A stretch of DNA of 45,107 nucleotides, taken from the NCBI GenBank assembly GCA_003427395.1, contig BFEA01000192.1, positions 1,057,009 through 1,102,115 of the forward strand, read 5' to 3'. Position numbers and translations under genes: made by a program. The DNA is from Chara braunii. Taxonomy: Eukaryota; Streptophyta; Charophyceae; Charales; Characeae. The notes below the pieces were generated by a model that had not been told where the DNA came from, searched no databases, and saw only the letters and a program-made list of their open reading frames with translations. Positions 21,581 to 33,458 of the stretch are shown in pieces (position 1 is the stretch's first letter; each line of letters starts with the position of its first letter).

Positions 21581-21939
21581 AAAAAATTTTGACCGTCTCT
21601 CGATTTATGTGTGTGACCCTTATGCAGAGACCATGCTATTCTACCCCGCGCGACTGATCTAGGGAGTTGAGTACGTGTGTGGAACATCCAAGGAGATCCA
21701 GGAAGATGTACATGTAATCAGTTGTTGAGGATACAGTGTTGAAAGGGAGAAATGAGGGCGCACAGGCGCCATAGCTATTTGAAGCAAGTTTGTATTTGAA
21801 CTGCGTTCTTGACCGTAATATTTTTGAGCTTTGTGTTGGCGCCTGGCGCCATTGTGATTGCCATCTGTTTCTATGTATGCTGAGCGAGAAAGAGAACGAG
21901 TCTGACTGCAGTGGGGAGTTCATACTTTTACGCGAACGT

Positions 21940-22345
21940 CTATATCCTCTTTGCATTAATTTTCCTGTTAATGAGTTTCATGGGTTTCAAGCTAGTCTCA
22001 TCATCTTCCTGAGTTGCCCCAAAACCATATTGACTTGCATTTGTTATCAACACAAATGATACAGTAGGGTTAGGAACTTTCAGAACGGTTGCGAAAGCCA
22101 CCACAAATGGTAAGGTGGGATCAAATAACTTCGACACAGTTGCTTTGGAAGGGCCCCTTCAACAAAAGTCGGGTGGCATTTCGGAGTTTGCCTGAAAGGG
22201 GCATCCTCGGCGAAAAGGTTAAGGGAGTAGTTACACCCAAGACGTTATTTTCGAACTTTCTGTAGTAAGAAGCCCATTGCATCAATGTCGTTATATCTAA
22301 TATTGTTTGGGGTGAAGATTTCCTCTTGAAAGCGAAAAATTTAGA
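21940..22345 (-). pseudogene. Ty3/gypsy reverse transcriptase-RNase H remnant
   Basis: On the minus strand, 22,267-22,253 encodes YYRKF and is followed in frame by a PLT word about 13 residues on, as in the end of Ty3/gypsy RT (GF..YYRKF...PLT). After a frame change, 22,137-21,940 encodes KVPNP, then FVLITNASQYGFGA and a later NRK. This matches the start of the RNase H domain (PVL.LPD..., F.L.TDAS.YGIGA..., SRKL), except that the catalytic Asp of TDAS is Asn here. At least one frameshift and stop codons break the frame. It is an old fragment of a different element, into which L4 probably inserted. Confidence 0.7.
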
Positions 22346-22475
22346 AACTTAAGCCACAAGTACTTGAACCAAACATCGATCGGAGGAAAAAATAGGGTAG
22401 AAGTGTTTTTAGTCATATAAATTTGGGTGCTCCTCAAGTGATCGTTTATCCATTATTGTGTGGCTTGTTAACCGT

Positions 22476-23450
22476 TGTCAAGCGCATCGGTCCGACACCG
22501 CATGAAACGGGGCGGGACCCTCCCAGCCGCGTCACGCAGGAGTTGGTCTATTCCTCGTCGCGAATACATAAGGAGCTTCCGCAAGCCGCTCCGGCCGAGT
22601 GCACCAGTTATACCTCACGCGAGCCCCTACGACATGATAGGGCCTACACGAGGCACGACTTACCTCCACCTTACGGGAGTTGTCACTTCCCTTCGGTGGA
22701 AGTATCCCCACCGAGCTACCAGTCCACAGTATGAAAGCTCATCAGCTGCAATCGCAAAGGTGAACCAGCTGATGGCGTTTCTCGTTTGCTGTAGCATAGG
22801 GGATACGAGCGGTTTTACACCTCTATCGGACCCGCACGCGAATGGACGTCTTAGGGGGCTGGAGTCCCAAGTGCGACCCGTCGTCGGTCGACTAGGACGC
22901 ATCCCACGCACCACGCGTATACCACTCTAAGAACATAAAAATTGAATCACGCACGCACACGCACATATACAGAACAACATAGGACAAACAACTCGACAAC
23001 ACTCCTAGTCCCTTAGTAGTCATTCCATAACTCTCGATGCGGAAATCGGATAGGCGTCGCGCGCGAGACTTAGTATAAAACCGCGTGGACGCAGGACGTT
23101 CTCATATCGACTAGCAATGTATGAATATGCAAGCAGTTGCAATGATGGCGTACTATGTAGTGCCCATAGTCGTGCGGTCCTCACTAATCTCGAGGGTCGC
23201 ATTCGACACCCAAGTGTCGGCTGACACGCGCCTTAAGGGGTTAATCTCTCGATGTTAGACAACCGCCAAGTGTGGTTGGGAACCACACCCTCTTTTGCAC
23301 CCTGCGGACAGTGGGTGGTACACAGGTTCGTACCTGTGGTGGCAATCGTCTCTTATTGCCCTGGATACCACCTCTATTATCCAGGGCCTGGAGAGAAGTC
23401 AAGGGGTTTGACTTTGACGATCGCCACGGACTACAACGTCCAACTATAAA
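22476..23450 (-). other. LTR 3' part of L4 with conserved hairpins
   Basis: Homologous to 13,470-14,600 and 35,490-36,465. The hairpins CGACAC-4 nt-GTGTCG (23,204-23,219) and CACAGGT-4 nt-ACCTGTG (23,331-23,348) keep their stems, while the loop differs from L2 and L5. The 5' splice-site-like word reads ACTTACCTC on the plus strand at 22,658-22,666. Confidence 0.7.
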
Positions 23451-24228
23451 AATTAACAAACAAATTCAATCAAAAACAAATAATCAATCATCTCAATACT
23501 CATATATCAAATCAGAACTCGAGATAAAAATAAAGAAAAGGAAACACAACCCATCATGTATGCAGATCGTGCCACACATGGTTGTCATTCGCACTGCCTC
23601 CAAAGTACGGCTCATATACCAAGTTTCAAATACTAACCTGCATAAAACACAGACACCCACAATATCTACATTTCCATACACCAATGTGGTCAACATTTTT
23701 GTTTCCTGTAACTCACACCACGCCTCACACCCAAGCCCCAATCATAATTCAACTTTCCATAAATCTCATAAGTTCTTTATACTGACCATTTAAAAGAAGT
23801 TTAGTTAAAACCCTCAAAGAAACATATCAAATTTCAGGGCTAAGGCAATCAAGTAGAGGTACAGATGTCAACAAAGTTGTGTCGTGAGTTGACGAGTCGG
23901 CAATCAACCAACCGACATGTTATCAATGATAACAGAAGACGATTCTCGTAGGATCAAGCTGAAACTAGCCTGAATCCTAGATCGAATGTCCAAAGAATGC
24001 ATGTATCATAAGACAGGTCAATGCCCAAGCTAAATCATCAGTGTATGGAGAACAAATCCCAATGACACATTTTCATTCAAGACTCTCCGGATAACTAAGC
24101 CTAGGTCTATCTCTAAGTCAGTATCCAAATAAAGGTCGACCTATACCAAATCTCCCCCATACAGAGTGGATTACCAGAATCGCCATCTATCGAAATATAA
24201 TCTATCTCCTTTAAACTAAGAAAATTTC

Positions 24229-24520
24229 GGCAGGGCTTCCCGTAGGAAAAGTGTCTTTCCAGAATTTATAATAACTCAATCTGAAAACAGAAATAATCTT
24301 CAACTTTCCAAAGTCATGTTTTGTCTAACTCCCTGAATTAATAAAAAATTGGGCAGCACTCCCTTTAGAAAATGAGACTTTCCAGATTTTTACTACGCCA
24401 TGTATAAAGATTAGACAAGTCGAACTTTGAAAAGTCAAATTTTGACTAACTTCTTGGATTTGCAGAAATTTCGACAGCGCTTCATGTAGAGAAAGTAGTT
24501 TACGAAAAATTATACAAAGC
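24229..24520 (-). repeat. gamma tandem repeat in L4 (3 units)
   Basis: Units start at 24,229, 24,352 and 24,473 (123 and 121 bp apart), with cores GGCAGGGCTTCCCGTAGG, GGCAGCACTCCCTTTAGA and a mutated GACAGCGCTTCATGTAGA. Confidence 0.8.
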
Positions 24521-24809
24521 CAAGTATAACAAATGATCCTAGAAAAAACGATAATTGATCTAAGTAAAAAAACTTAGCTAAGAAGATGCAGGAATTGGAA
24601 CTAACTCTTATAGCTCTAGCACGTGGCGAGCAGCTAAAGCAACTACCTACCAAACTGAAACTCAAACTAGGTAGTAATCTCACTCAGCCACATGCAGGCT
24701 AAACCACAAAGGTAAGTACTCTCACCATCCTAAAGTCAACCTTATCAAACAATAGTTTATGATCTTTCACTGATTTATCCCCTTTATACCCAGCTTACAT
24801 AAGGCATAA

Positions 24810-25480
24810 AGCTAGACCACCCAATCTTATGGGAACCTGTCTAGCTCAGCTATAAAATATACAAAAACACAGGGCACTACAATTTTTCTCTTATTTGGGC
24901 ACATGACTAGGTTAGCCAGCCTAGTCGCGATGGACCATTTAAATATCCCTGTTATATATAACTGCCTGTACTTTGTCTTTGAAGATAATATATGACTGAA
25001 CTAATCATCTTAGATCAAGGTTCAGCATGTCCCTTCTTACCACAACTTTATTCTAAATTCATACTCTCTTTAGTTGGTGATAAGCTATAGTAAAACCATC
25101 CAATCTTCTGGAAAAATGTCTGACTAGCCTGTTCATAAATAAACCAGTATAGAATATAAACAATTTTAACCTTTTGGTTCCAGCATGTGCGCGGCTCCAG
25201 ACCAGACCACCCAATCTTATGGGAACATGTCCAGTCCTTTGTCAAAATTCCTCTGAGAATGAGCAAGAAGAAACTAATAGACATCAGAAGATCCCAAACG
25301 AAACAAGACAGCCAATCCATCAAATCTTATGGAAACCTTCTTGATCCCTAAAAAAACAATCACAAGCAACCCTCGCAAGTCAAAGCAACAAGACCACCCA
25401 AACTTATGGGAACCTGCATAGTCCTTCAGGCAATCGAAAATAAACATAGTATTGAGCCCTCCAATCCTATAGAGATTGTC
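24810..25480 (-). repeat. beta hairpin array in L4
   Basis: About six units with the loop ACCCAATCTTATGGGAAC. The first, 24,810-24,846, has the same 8-bp stem (AGCTAGAC with GTCTAGCT) as its counterpart in L3. Other stems are weaker. Confidence 0.75.
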
Positions 25481-25726
25481 TCAGCCATTGGTTGACCCAG
25501 TCAGACACAAGCAATACAACCTTTCTTCCACCTTCCCCTAGATGCAATCCCACAATCTGCTTTCAGTCACACAACAAAACTGAAACAGACATTGCGCATG
25601 CCTTCCTTTATTTAAGTCTGGTTTAACTCCTGAAAGTCAAACTCAAAGTCAAAGTAAGGGTTCATGCAGTATACTCAGTCAAACATAGCAAGAAGTACGC
25701 ATATGAGTTATAACTGGGTTTATAAA

Positions 25727-26445
25727 GAGAGATGGTTAACGGGTGTATATATTTTCAGGTCTCCTGTCCAGGCAGTTCAGCCACTTTAGGTTACTACACC
25801 ACTTTCAGATTGTGTGTGGATCTATACATGGGGTTGTCTGAAACCGCCTTCAGGCAGTTCAACCACTTCAGGTTGATACACCACTTTCAGATTATCTACA
25901 GATTCATTGCAATGGTGGGATGGGGGTACCTGAAACCCCTTTCAGAAGCTTCATCCACTTCAGCGGTTTCAGGTCCCCACCTGAAATTCCTGAAATGACC
26001 TGAAGTCGCTGAAGCTTCTGAAAGGGGTTTCAGGTACCCCCATCCAACCATTTGGATGGGGGTACCTGAAACCCTTTTCAGAAGCTTCAGCCACTTCAGC
26101 GGTTTCATGTCCCTACCTGAAATTCCAGAAATGGACTGAAGTGGCTGAAGCTTCTGAAAGGGGTTTCAGGTACCCCTATCCAACAATTTGGATGGGGGTA
26201 CCTGAAATCCCTTTTAGAAGCTTCAGCCACTTCAGCGGTTTCAGGTCCCCACCTGAAATTCCTGAAATGACTTGAAGTGGCTGAAAAAATAGGCAGGAAA
26301 AAAAAAAAAAAAAAAAAAAAAACCTTGTCCTTCAAACCACCCGAAACTTCTTAAATGACCTGAAGTGTCTTTAGGCCATTTCAGCGGTTTCAGACCACTT
26401 CAGAATCTTTCATTCTGAAATTTCAGATGGTCGTTAACCGCGAGT
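25727..26445. mobile_element. Foldback element FB2, inserted at the LTR TATA box
   Basis: A 719-bp insertion flanked by GTTTATAAA (25,718-25,726 and 26,446-26,454). Its left end GAGAGATGGTTAACG nearly equals that of FB1, and its right end CGTTAACCGCGAGT pairs with it through GGTTAACG. The core is a tandem repeat of 136 bp starting at 25,919, 26,055 and 26,191; each unit is itself palindromic, with GGGGGTACCTGAAAC facing its complement around a short centre. An A run (26,297-26,322) follows. L3 carries the undisturbed site, which restores TTTATAAAAGG exactly. The duplicated target contains the TATAAA motif of the putative L4 promoter. Confidence 0.9.
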
Positions 26446-26465
26446 GTTTATAAAAGGAAAGCAAT

Positions 26466-26590
26466 GGTTACCTCTCACTTCCTTGCCTCCAGAACTCCCC
26501 CTGAGTTCCGACAGAGCTCCCGCAATCGGTGGGGCAGACTCCCCACGGAGTCTTGATGCGGTCCTACGGGTTGCAATCCTGCTTGGCGCC
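26466..26590 (-). promoter_or_regulatory. Conserved LTR block in L4 (separated from downstream LTR by FB2)
   Basis: Same block as in the other copies. FB2 now lies between it and the rest of the LTR, though the duplicated target leaves one TATAAA copy on each side of the insertion. Confidence 0.4.
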
Positions 26591-26739
26591 TTCCTCTCAG
26601 AACAGGACTAGAGTAAGAAGGGCAGAACAAGGGGTTTAAGACGCTCGAGATACAGGAGTGGGACTGACCCAACTTTCAGGAGAGGGCCTTGTGATCTTCA
26701 TCGTCTGAGGGCCCCGCAATGGTGGCCAGGAAACATGTC

Positions 26740-28140
26740 GTCGGACAATCACTTTTAGTGGTCGGTACGCAGCACACCCAAATTCAGACTCTCTTCAAGC
26801 TATAATAATAGCACTTACGTAGAATCGAATCACTCCCCCAAGCTGCAATAACCATGCGCCGTCATTATGCCGAAGCCAATCACAACAACAGTCTGCCAAC
26901 ACCGTACGTTCAGCAGTTGTGCACAACAATGTGTACCCGTTGTACAGCCCAACAATAGGTACCAGCTCGCCCATACTATACACCTAGTAGCCGTGCGCAG
27001 GCCAGGCGAAGGTAAACGGGAAGTAGCAGTTGGTCAACCGTACATAGTCAGATGTAAGAATACAACAGTCACAGCCTCGACACCCAATTATTCACCAGAG
27101 AAAAGAAACACAGTTCGTTATCAGCAGCAACCCAACCTCTAGCAGCATATGTTTGCGCAGTTCACCTCCCGTTGCAGTTCGAGCTCAACAACAGTGTGTT
27201 TTTGTACAGTCCACCGCCTGTAACCACCCGTACCGTGACTAACAACATGAGTGGTGACCCATCTCCCGACAGTAGTACGGGGCGAGCCACCACTAGACCA
27301 CAGCCTGATGCTTCTTCCCGGCTCAACCACTATATCCCTTCCTCAGCCCGAACTGTCGATCCTCAGTCGGCAAGCCTGTTCTCAAGGTACCAACTCCCAA
27401 TTGATCAGTTGTTCATAGCAGCGGTTCGGTCCCTCCGGATTACAGTAAAACTCCCCACTGTCGCCCTTGCCTTCTTCGACAACGATCAGCTTCCACCAAA
27501 CAATCCGATGTTTCCACCACCCCTTCTATCTTCCTGCCGACTTTTCCTTTTTAACTAACGGCAGATCCTCGCCCATTCAAAATTGGAACCCCGAAATTTG
27601 CCTGCATCTTCTCACACCGTGTGACTTCTCGTGGAGATGAGGTCGGCTCTTTTTCCACCCAACTATCGGTCATATGAGCAGCATGTTAGAGATGAGTAAA
27701 ACTCGAATGAAATTTTCCACAAAACTAGTGACGATACATCACCATCTTCACTTTTCTCCCTCGCGACCCCTCTTCCTTCACCCCCCTACTCTCTCTTGCT
27801 ACACCCGCCACCCCTCTTTCTTTTGCAGTACGAGGTCATGATTCGCGTGGCCGCACCTGGCCAGTCTCACGACCAGGTTCGGCCGAAACTAGAAGGGGAA
27901 GAAGCGGGGAAGAACGAAGGACTCAACGACTATGGATCAACTGATGGGGATGAGGCACACGATAAATCGAGTCGGCGACAACCACGTTCCTGACCGCCAT
28001 GTCGGTAGTGACGACCCTGCTCGATCCTGGTATCAGCGTACGCAACGATGAGCTAGATGCATGGAGGACAAGGATCGAGATGACGGTCGCACGTAGATAA
28101 AGTGTGTGTGACAGTGCTCTCAGAGTCGGGTCGGCAAGAC
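26740..28140 (-). other. L4 segment between conserved block and alpha hairpins
   Basis: Corresponds by position to 31,760-33,080 of L5 but is much diverged. C- and CA-rich. No gene or RNA recognised. Confidence 0.5.
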
Positions 28141-28159
28141 AACAAACGAAGAAAACAAA

Positions 28160-28720
28160 ACAAAATGAAACGAATCTTCCCCTAAAGTATGGAAAAATAC
28201 ATCAGCAAAATCAAGTCTTCCTTTGGGCGCAGCCCGTAATACTAACCCTGACCAAACTAACATCCTAATGTAAAAACTAACGTTGTCACTGTATTCGCCC
28301 TATCAGAACACCCCAGAATACAATTTTACCATGTTCGATTCTATAAAGAATCGGATGGGATATGAGAGTTTCCCTCCTGCCATAGCCAGCTTCCGAGAGC
28401 CTCCACGCAACCCTTTTTTCTTCTCCTTCATTCTACGTTTCTCCTACTACCAATCTGATTCCGTCAATCGATTCCCAGCACCTTAAAACCCCAGAAACGG
28501 ATCTTCCCTCGCCCGTTTTCATCAAGAAACGGGTGAGATCAACATCTTCTTCCCTCACTTCTTCTACTCCATCGCCCATCTCCGCGCAACTCATTCTTGC
28601 TTTGTCGTCTATCTTACTAACCTATCTTCAAAACTAACCCCGTCATGCGAGTCGCCCCGGGGCAACAACCCCGGTTTGCATCTTCCCTCGATTGTTTCTG
28701 ATAAGAATCGAACAAACTAG
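28160..28720 (-). repeat. alpha hairpin array in L4, about 175-bp period
   Basis: Hairpin positions: about 28,166 (TCTTCCCC type), 28,337-28,354 (CGATTC with GAATCG), 28,508-28,537 (12-bp stem around CCCGTTT, loop CATCAA) and 28,688-28,711 (TCGATT with AATCGA). Spacings are about 171, 171 and 180 bp. Each stem has a different sequence. Confidence 0.75.
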
Positions 28721-29728
28721 TCACTCATGCATCCGCCATAGCCACTTCTCTCCCGATGCTTTGCCCTTCTCTTATGCGCATGCACCAGCGCAGAAGCCCG
28801 TCTACGTTCATCCTCCTCTCTGCTGCCCCCGCTCCGTTGCCTCTCTCCCGCCAGCCTCACTGTCGGTGCTAACCTGCACTAACCTGAACACCACAACGGC
28901 GGTGGTTGTCATAGGCAACAAGCCGGTGACTGCCGAAGTCGAATCCGCTAAGGAATGTGTAACAATTCCCCTGCCAAGTTGTGCCAACTCTATTAGCCCC
29001 GAAATGGAGAGTGCTGCAGCGCTTCGCCTCTCCCCGACCTTCACCACTCCACTACTGCCTTGAGTAGGATGGCTCAGGCCCGATGTGTACGCCCGCAGCG
29101 TGATGATGCAGATCTTCGTGGTAGTAACGAATATTCAAATGAGAACTTTGAAGGTTGAGGTGGGAAGGGGTCCCATGTGACCGGCCGCTACAGCCTGCAG
29201 CCTCCGCCCTGGTGCCCACATCCCACTGCGCCTAGGCAGCTTATCAGCCCTTTCGGGTCCCAAGGGGCACACTCACACTCAACCTCTCACAGCAGACGGT
29301 GGGGACGGACTGTACACCCACAACAGCACCCGCCACCCTTGGGTTGCGGTTCCACAGGCCCCCTCAGAATACTCTCCAATTCCCTTCCACTTTATGCTAC
29401 TCACACTCTCAAACGGGAAACAAAACAAGCCACGACCATGGTCTCCAGTGCTCTCACGTACGTTGACCTCTTTGGTCTGTGCTCCAACATCGGTAGGATA
29501 GGGAAAATTTCGCCAGCATCCCGAATATGCAAAACTTTAGCGGCCTGCCCAAAAAACTCGTGCTCAAGGCCCTCGACTATCGCGATGACCACCCGTGTCC
29601 GACAACCTAGTAGCTGAGCCAGACCCGTCGGTCTCGACGTCGGCCTCAAAACCGATCACCGAGCTAAGGACCTTGGAAAACAAATAAATAAATAAACAAT
29701 AATAAAAAACTAAGAATAGATGTCGCTG
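28721..29728 (-). other. L4 5'-proximal region up to the L5 insertion
   Basis: Ordinary mixed sequence ending in an A/T-rich patch (29,680-29,725, AATAAATAAATAAACAATAA) that matches L1 at 7,285-7,335. That places the L5 insertion roughly 650 bp inside the LTR. No gene is visible. Confidence 0.55.
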
Positions 29729-29733
29729 TAGCC

Positions 29734-29770
29734 TGTCGGTGCGAATACCCTTGTAAGGGTATTCGCCCTG
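29734..29770 (+). repeat. LTR terminus with terminal palindrome (L5)
   Basis: TGTCGGT is followed by a near-perfect 26-bp palindrome, GCGAATACCC on the left and GGGTATTCGC on the right. The same occurs at L1, L3a and L6. Confidence 0.85.
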
Positions 29771-30757
29771 GTTTTCGCGAGCGACAGAAATAAGCTTGGT
29801 TTAGAGGTTAAGCATGCTGCGCGAGGCGCGGCTGTGTCCGATATTAACGTTGACTGGTTGGTTGACTAGAGCAGAGAGTGTGTGGGCGCGCAAGTTTTGG
29901 GGCGCGCGTGATCTTGTAATTGTTGATGGTTGAAGAGCCGACGTGATCGCCGACTGGATTTTGTTTATTTTCTGACTAAACTAGGATTAAAAAGATTAGG
30001 TCTCGTTGAATAATGCGCTTGCCTGTGACTTGCGCGTACGTACGGAGGACGACGTCGATGACGACATGGTTCTATATAGTCGCGCGGTGTACGCGAAAGG
30101 TTGACTTGGGCAGCGGGGGCCCGTGGCAAGGGCCCGACCTGTCATTCATGGTTTGTCGTGAGTGGATTTAAGTGTATGTGTGCCCGTTGGGACACGAAGG
30201 ATGGCGGGTCATGCACCAAGGCAGGCGGCAGACTGCTACGGCCAACTCCTCACCACCTCAGTCTTTGAAGTTCTCATTATTGTTACTATTACCACGATCC
30301 ACATCAGGAACCGCCTCACCTAGGCCATGTGTAAGAATTGCGGCAGGGGCCGCACTCTCTGCTTCACAATCGGCCAACTCTGTGGGGGTTTGACGGTCAA
30401 GGGCCCCTTTACATATGCACCGCCCACCAAACCTTGATCTGTCGTAGGAGTTTTGAGCGTGAGTAAGCCCGTGGGGATAGGCGAAATGCCGAACTGGGCC
30501 TGAGTAGGGCGAGGCAGGAGGAGGCTATGGCTAAAATTGTAGCGATACAGACGGCAAATCGTCGGGCGGACTTGGGCGTAGGGGCGAAAGACTAATCGGA
30601 TAATTTGATAGAGGTCTTGTGTGGAGTCCCCCCCCCCCCCGCTCATCGGACTGGCTGGGCACCTTGGAGTGTGTTCGGCGCTATCGGACCGCGACCCACA
30701 AGATAACGAGTTAGTAGCGAAAGGCGATAGAGGACAAGGAACAGGAAGAGAAAAAGG

Positions 30758-31760
30758 GGATGAATCATGCGCGAATTCGCACCAGATACCCTCGAAGCGA
30801 AGAGATGGTGGAAATAACGGGTTGAGCAAAGTAGAGAATGCGGAGCTCACTCTTCTGTGGCAGCTTTGGGTACGGAAAGAGGCAATCCTGGGGTTTTGGC
30901 CCCGGGCGAGTTGCGTGGTGAAGTTAGATTTAGCGATAGGTTCGTAGAATAGGCGGTTGAGAGAAGAGAGGTGTTGCGCATAACTATGGCGGAAAGAGGA
31001 GAAGAAGAAGAGGAAGCAGATGTGATTTGCTCAATTCTGAGCGGGATCACGCGAGAAAAGATTTATATTAGAGGTTCTGGGGGCGGGCGACCTTAAATCC
31101 GAGGTTAGTTTCAGCAATAACTTAGTGAAAGGAAGGCTAGTAAAGAAAAGAGCAGCGCGGAGGTGTCAAGATATGGTGGACATGGTAGGGGTGAGAATCG
31201 AGCTCTCGCTCGATTCACGATGGATTCGAGCAAACTAGAGTGTTAGCCGGGGGTTTTCGACCATTGCGAGTAGGATGGCGAGGTCAGTTGGGCTGTTGGG
31301 TTAGTAGAATAAGAGTGAAAGTTAGTGCGCCGAGACATAGAGAGAAGANAAAGGACGAGGAGGAAACGAGTAGTTCTCACTCGCTCGTGGGTGGAATCGA
31401 GTAGAAAAGGATTCTTTTCGGGGGTTTTAGTAGCGGGCGAGTCCGAATCTACATTTAGAATAGGAAGAAAGTCAGTAGAAAGAGACTTAATAAAGAAAAC
31501 GTGTGTGTGAGAACAACGGGAACGGGGCTGTGGCTGGGAAGGAACGAAAGATTTCGCCTGATTCTTCACGTAATTGGACGAACTAACATGGTGCACTAGT
31601 GTTTTGAGATACCGCGATTCGTTTGGCCACACCGGATCTTCTGTTTGGGCGAGAGTTTAGACGATATGGACAGCAGAAGTTGCGCCCAACAGTAAAAAGC
31701 TTCCCTTATGACAAAGTATGATGTATCTGCCTACGTTCTAGGGGAAGATTCGTTGCCTAT
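30758..31760 (+). repeat. alpha hairpin array in L5, about 175-bp period
   Basis: Hairpin-like positions at about 31,018, 31,208-31,231 (GCTCGA with TCGAGC), 31,379-31,402 (ACTCG with CGAGT), 31,553-31,582 (TTCG and ATT arms with AAT and CGAA) and about 31,720, so the spacing is 167-190 bp. Another GTGCGAATTCGCACC-like palindrome lies at about 30,765 and is perfect in L6 (44,703-44,718). One N occurs at 31,350. GGGGGTTTT-like words recur between units. Confidence 0.7.
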
Positions 31761-33083
31761 CATGTTAGTACTCGCCTTTATGTTCGTCAACTCCAAGGGT
31801 TGATCGCCATTAGAACTCCTATGGGTCTGTTGTAGATGCTCGTGTGTAGGAGATAGACCGGGGGAGTAGATGGTTGTTTTGAATATGGAGTGAACCTAGC
31901 CGCTTCTAAGCAATAGATTCATTCCAGTTTGCTCATATTATCGATGGGTATAGGACGTACCTACCTGGTCAAGTTCGCTTGAGCTTACGAAGAGGCAGGC
32001 CTGCTGGCAACTCTGCGGCAACGAAATGCATGATTGAGCTCGCCCTCGTAGATTACGAAGTCGAACGAGCCCCGTTTTAAGGTTGAAAAGTCATCTCGAC
32101 CCTGCTACACATATGGCTACCAGGCAATGTACCCGCCGGCTGACTAGCACGTTGCACAGCCAGTCGGGCCAGAAGGCTGCAAGCGTACTGCGGGTTGGAA
32201 GCTTGCATGTGGATCAATGTTTTGTCGGCCTTGACACGCGGAGTTCCTGAAGGTCAACCAAGAAGGAGTAGACTCGCGTGACGGCGATGCGCGACTCGTT
32301 TGTTGCACAGGGAAGACAAGGGGCTTGAGAAGTTGCGAGCTTACTTAGTCGAGTTGTAAGATTGCCTGTGGAATGGTATGCTACTCACCAGTAGACGGGA
32401 GGAATGAGGAGCAAGCGGAGAGACTGCAGATCTAACCTGCTAACTTATGGGCCGCCCATTCCTCTAGTCTAAGTAACTGATATTCAACCGTGAAATACAG
32501 TCTTGCCTATTAGCTGGCATGCTGCATCTGCTGTGCGCACGACGCTAGCTGAGAGTGAGTTGTAGATTTATCTGTTGTGGATGCGCAAGCCTTGCTGTTG
32601 TTGCATGGTAGGGTGTTGCTACGCCGCATTCTTTATTCTGCATCTCTATTGTTATGTTCACCACCGACGAGGGTATCGGGGTTAGCTGGCTGATCGTTGC
32701 TGAAGAGAAGTTTGAAAGGAGTTTGCAGTTGCGGCACCCCGACTGTCGTTGAGTAGTGAAGGACAGTCACGGATGTGTATTTGTACACTGTCATGGTGGG
32801 ATGTTGTTGTAGCAACGAGGAGGTTGAAACCGTTTCTGCGAAGTTCGAAGGGGTATTGCTGTGAGTGTGAAAGGTCAGCAGGGAGTCACCAACAGGTGGT
32901 TTGACTATTCAGCTTCAGTTTGATCAAGCTGCTGCAATTTGGCGATCATTGCGGGGCCCTCAGGCGCATCGAGGCAACAAGGCCTTCTCTCGCGAGTCTG
33001 AGTGCACCTCTCTTGGATCTGAGAGACTTAAACTTACCTTCTTCTGCCCTTGTTACTCTAAGTCTAGTCTGTTGATTCTGAGA
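31761..33083 (+). other. L5 segment between alpha array and conserved block
   Basis: Matches 9,661-10,789 of L2 in patches, with the GCGGGGCCCTC-type anchor at about 32,950. No gene or RNA seen. Confidence 0.55.
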
Positions 33084-33225
33084 GGAAGGCGGCAGGCGGG
33101 ATTGCAACCCGTAAGACCGCAGCAAGACTCTGTGGGGAGTCCACCCACCGATTGCGAGAGCTCTGCCGGGACCTAAGCGAGGTTCTAGAGGCAGGGAATT
33201 GACAGGTATACCTTTTTCTATTTGT
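33084..33225 (+). promoter_or_regulatory. Conserved LTR block (putative core promoter region, L5)
   Basis: The conserved block is intact, but the TATAAA found in L2, L3 and L4 is replaced here by CTATTTGTATG. If that box is the promoter, L5 may be weakly active or silent. The CTATATAG at 30,072 and 44,005 is an alternative. Confidence 0.4.
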
Positions 33226-33458
33226 ATGACCCCACTATACCCATGGTTGCTTATCTCCCTTTAGTTTGGCTGATCTATGCATGAGATTGCCCCTATGATT
33301 TTTGTTTTTTTTTCAGGACTTAATCAGATTGAATGGAAGGAATGCATGAGAGTGAAGTTTACGTTTCATCTTTATTCTGACTGAAAGCAGAGTAAGGGAT
33401 GAACTGGGGGGAAGATGGGAGGAAGATAGACTGCATGCGTTTGACCGGGTCAACCAAA

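Larger units (their letters stand above)
22476..29733 (-). mobile_element. L4: LTR copy interrupted by FB2 and by L5
   Basis: Minus-strand copy. Its 3' end is at 22,476 (sense ...CTTGACA), outside which the sense strand reads ACGGTTAAC with no PBS, so it is a 3' or solo LTR. Rightwards come the 3' part (to about 23,450), gamma repeat (24,229-24,520), beta array (24,810-25,480), FB2, conserved block (26,466-26,590) and alpha hairpins (28,166-28,711). It stops at 29,733, where the terminus of L5 begins. The missing sense-start of about 650 bp should lie beyond the 3' end of the L5 element, outside the window. L4 is closest to L3 by its beta-loop sequence. Confidence 0.8.

Noticed and set aside
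30320-30850. 176-codon open frame on the minus strand, with a similar one in L6
   Set aside because: Present in both LTRs only because they are near-identical; frameshifts between them and lack of any domain argue against coding.
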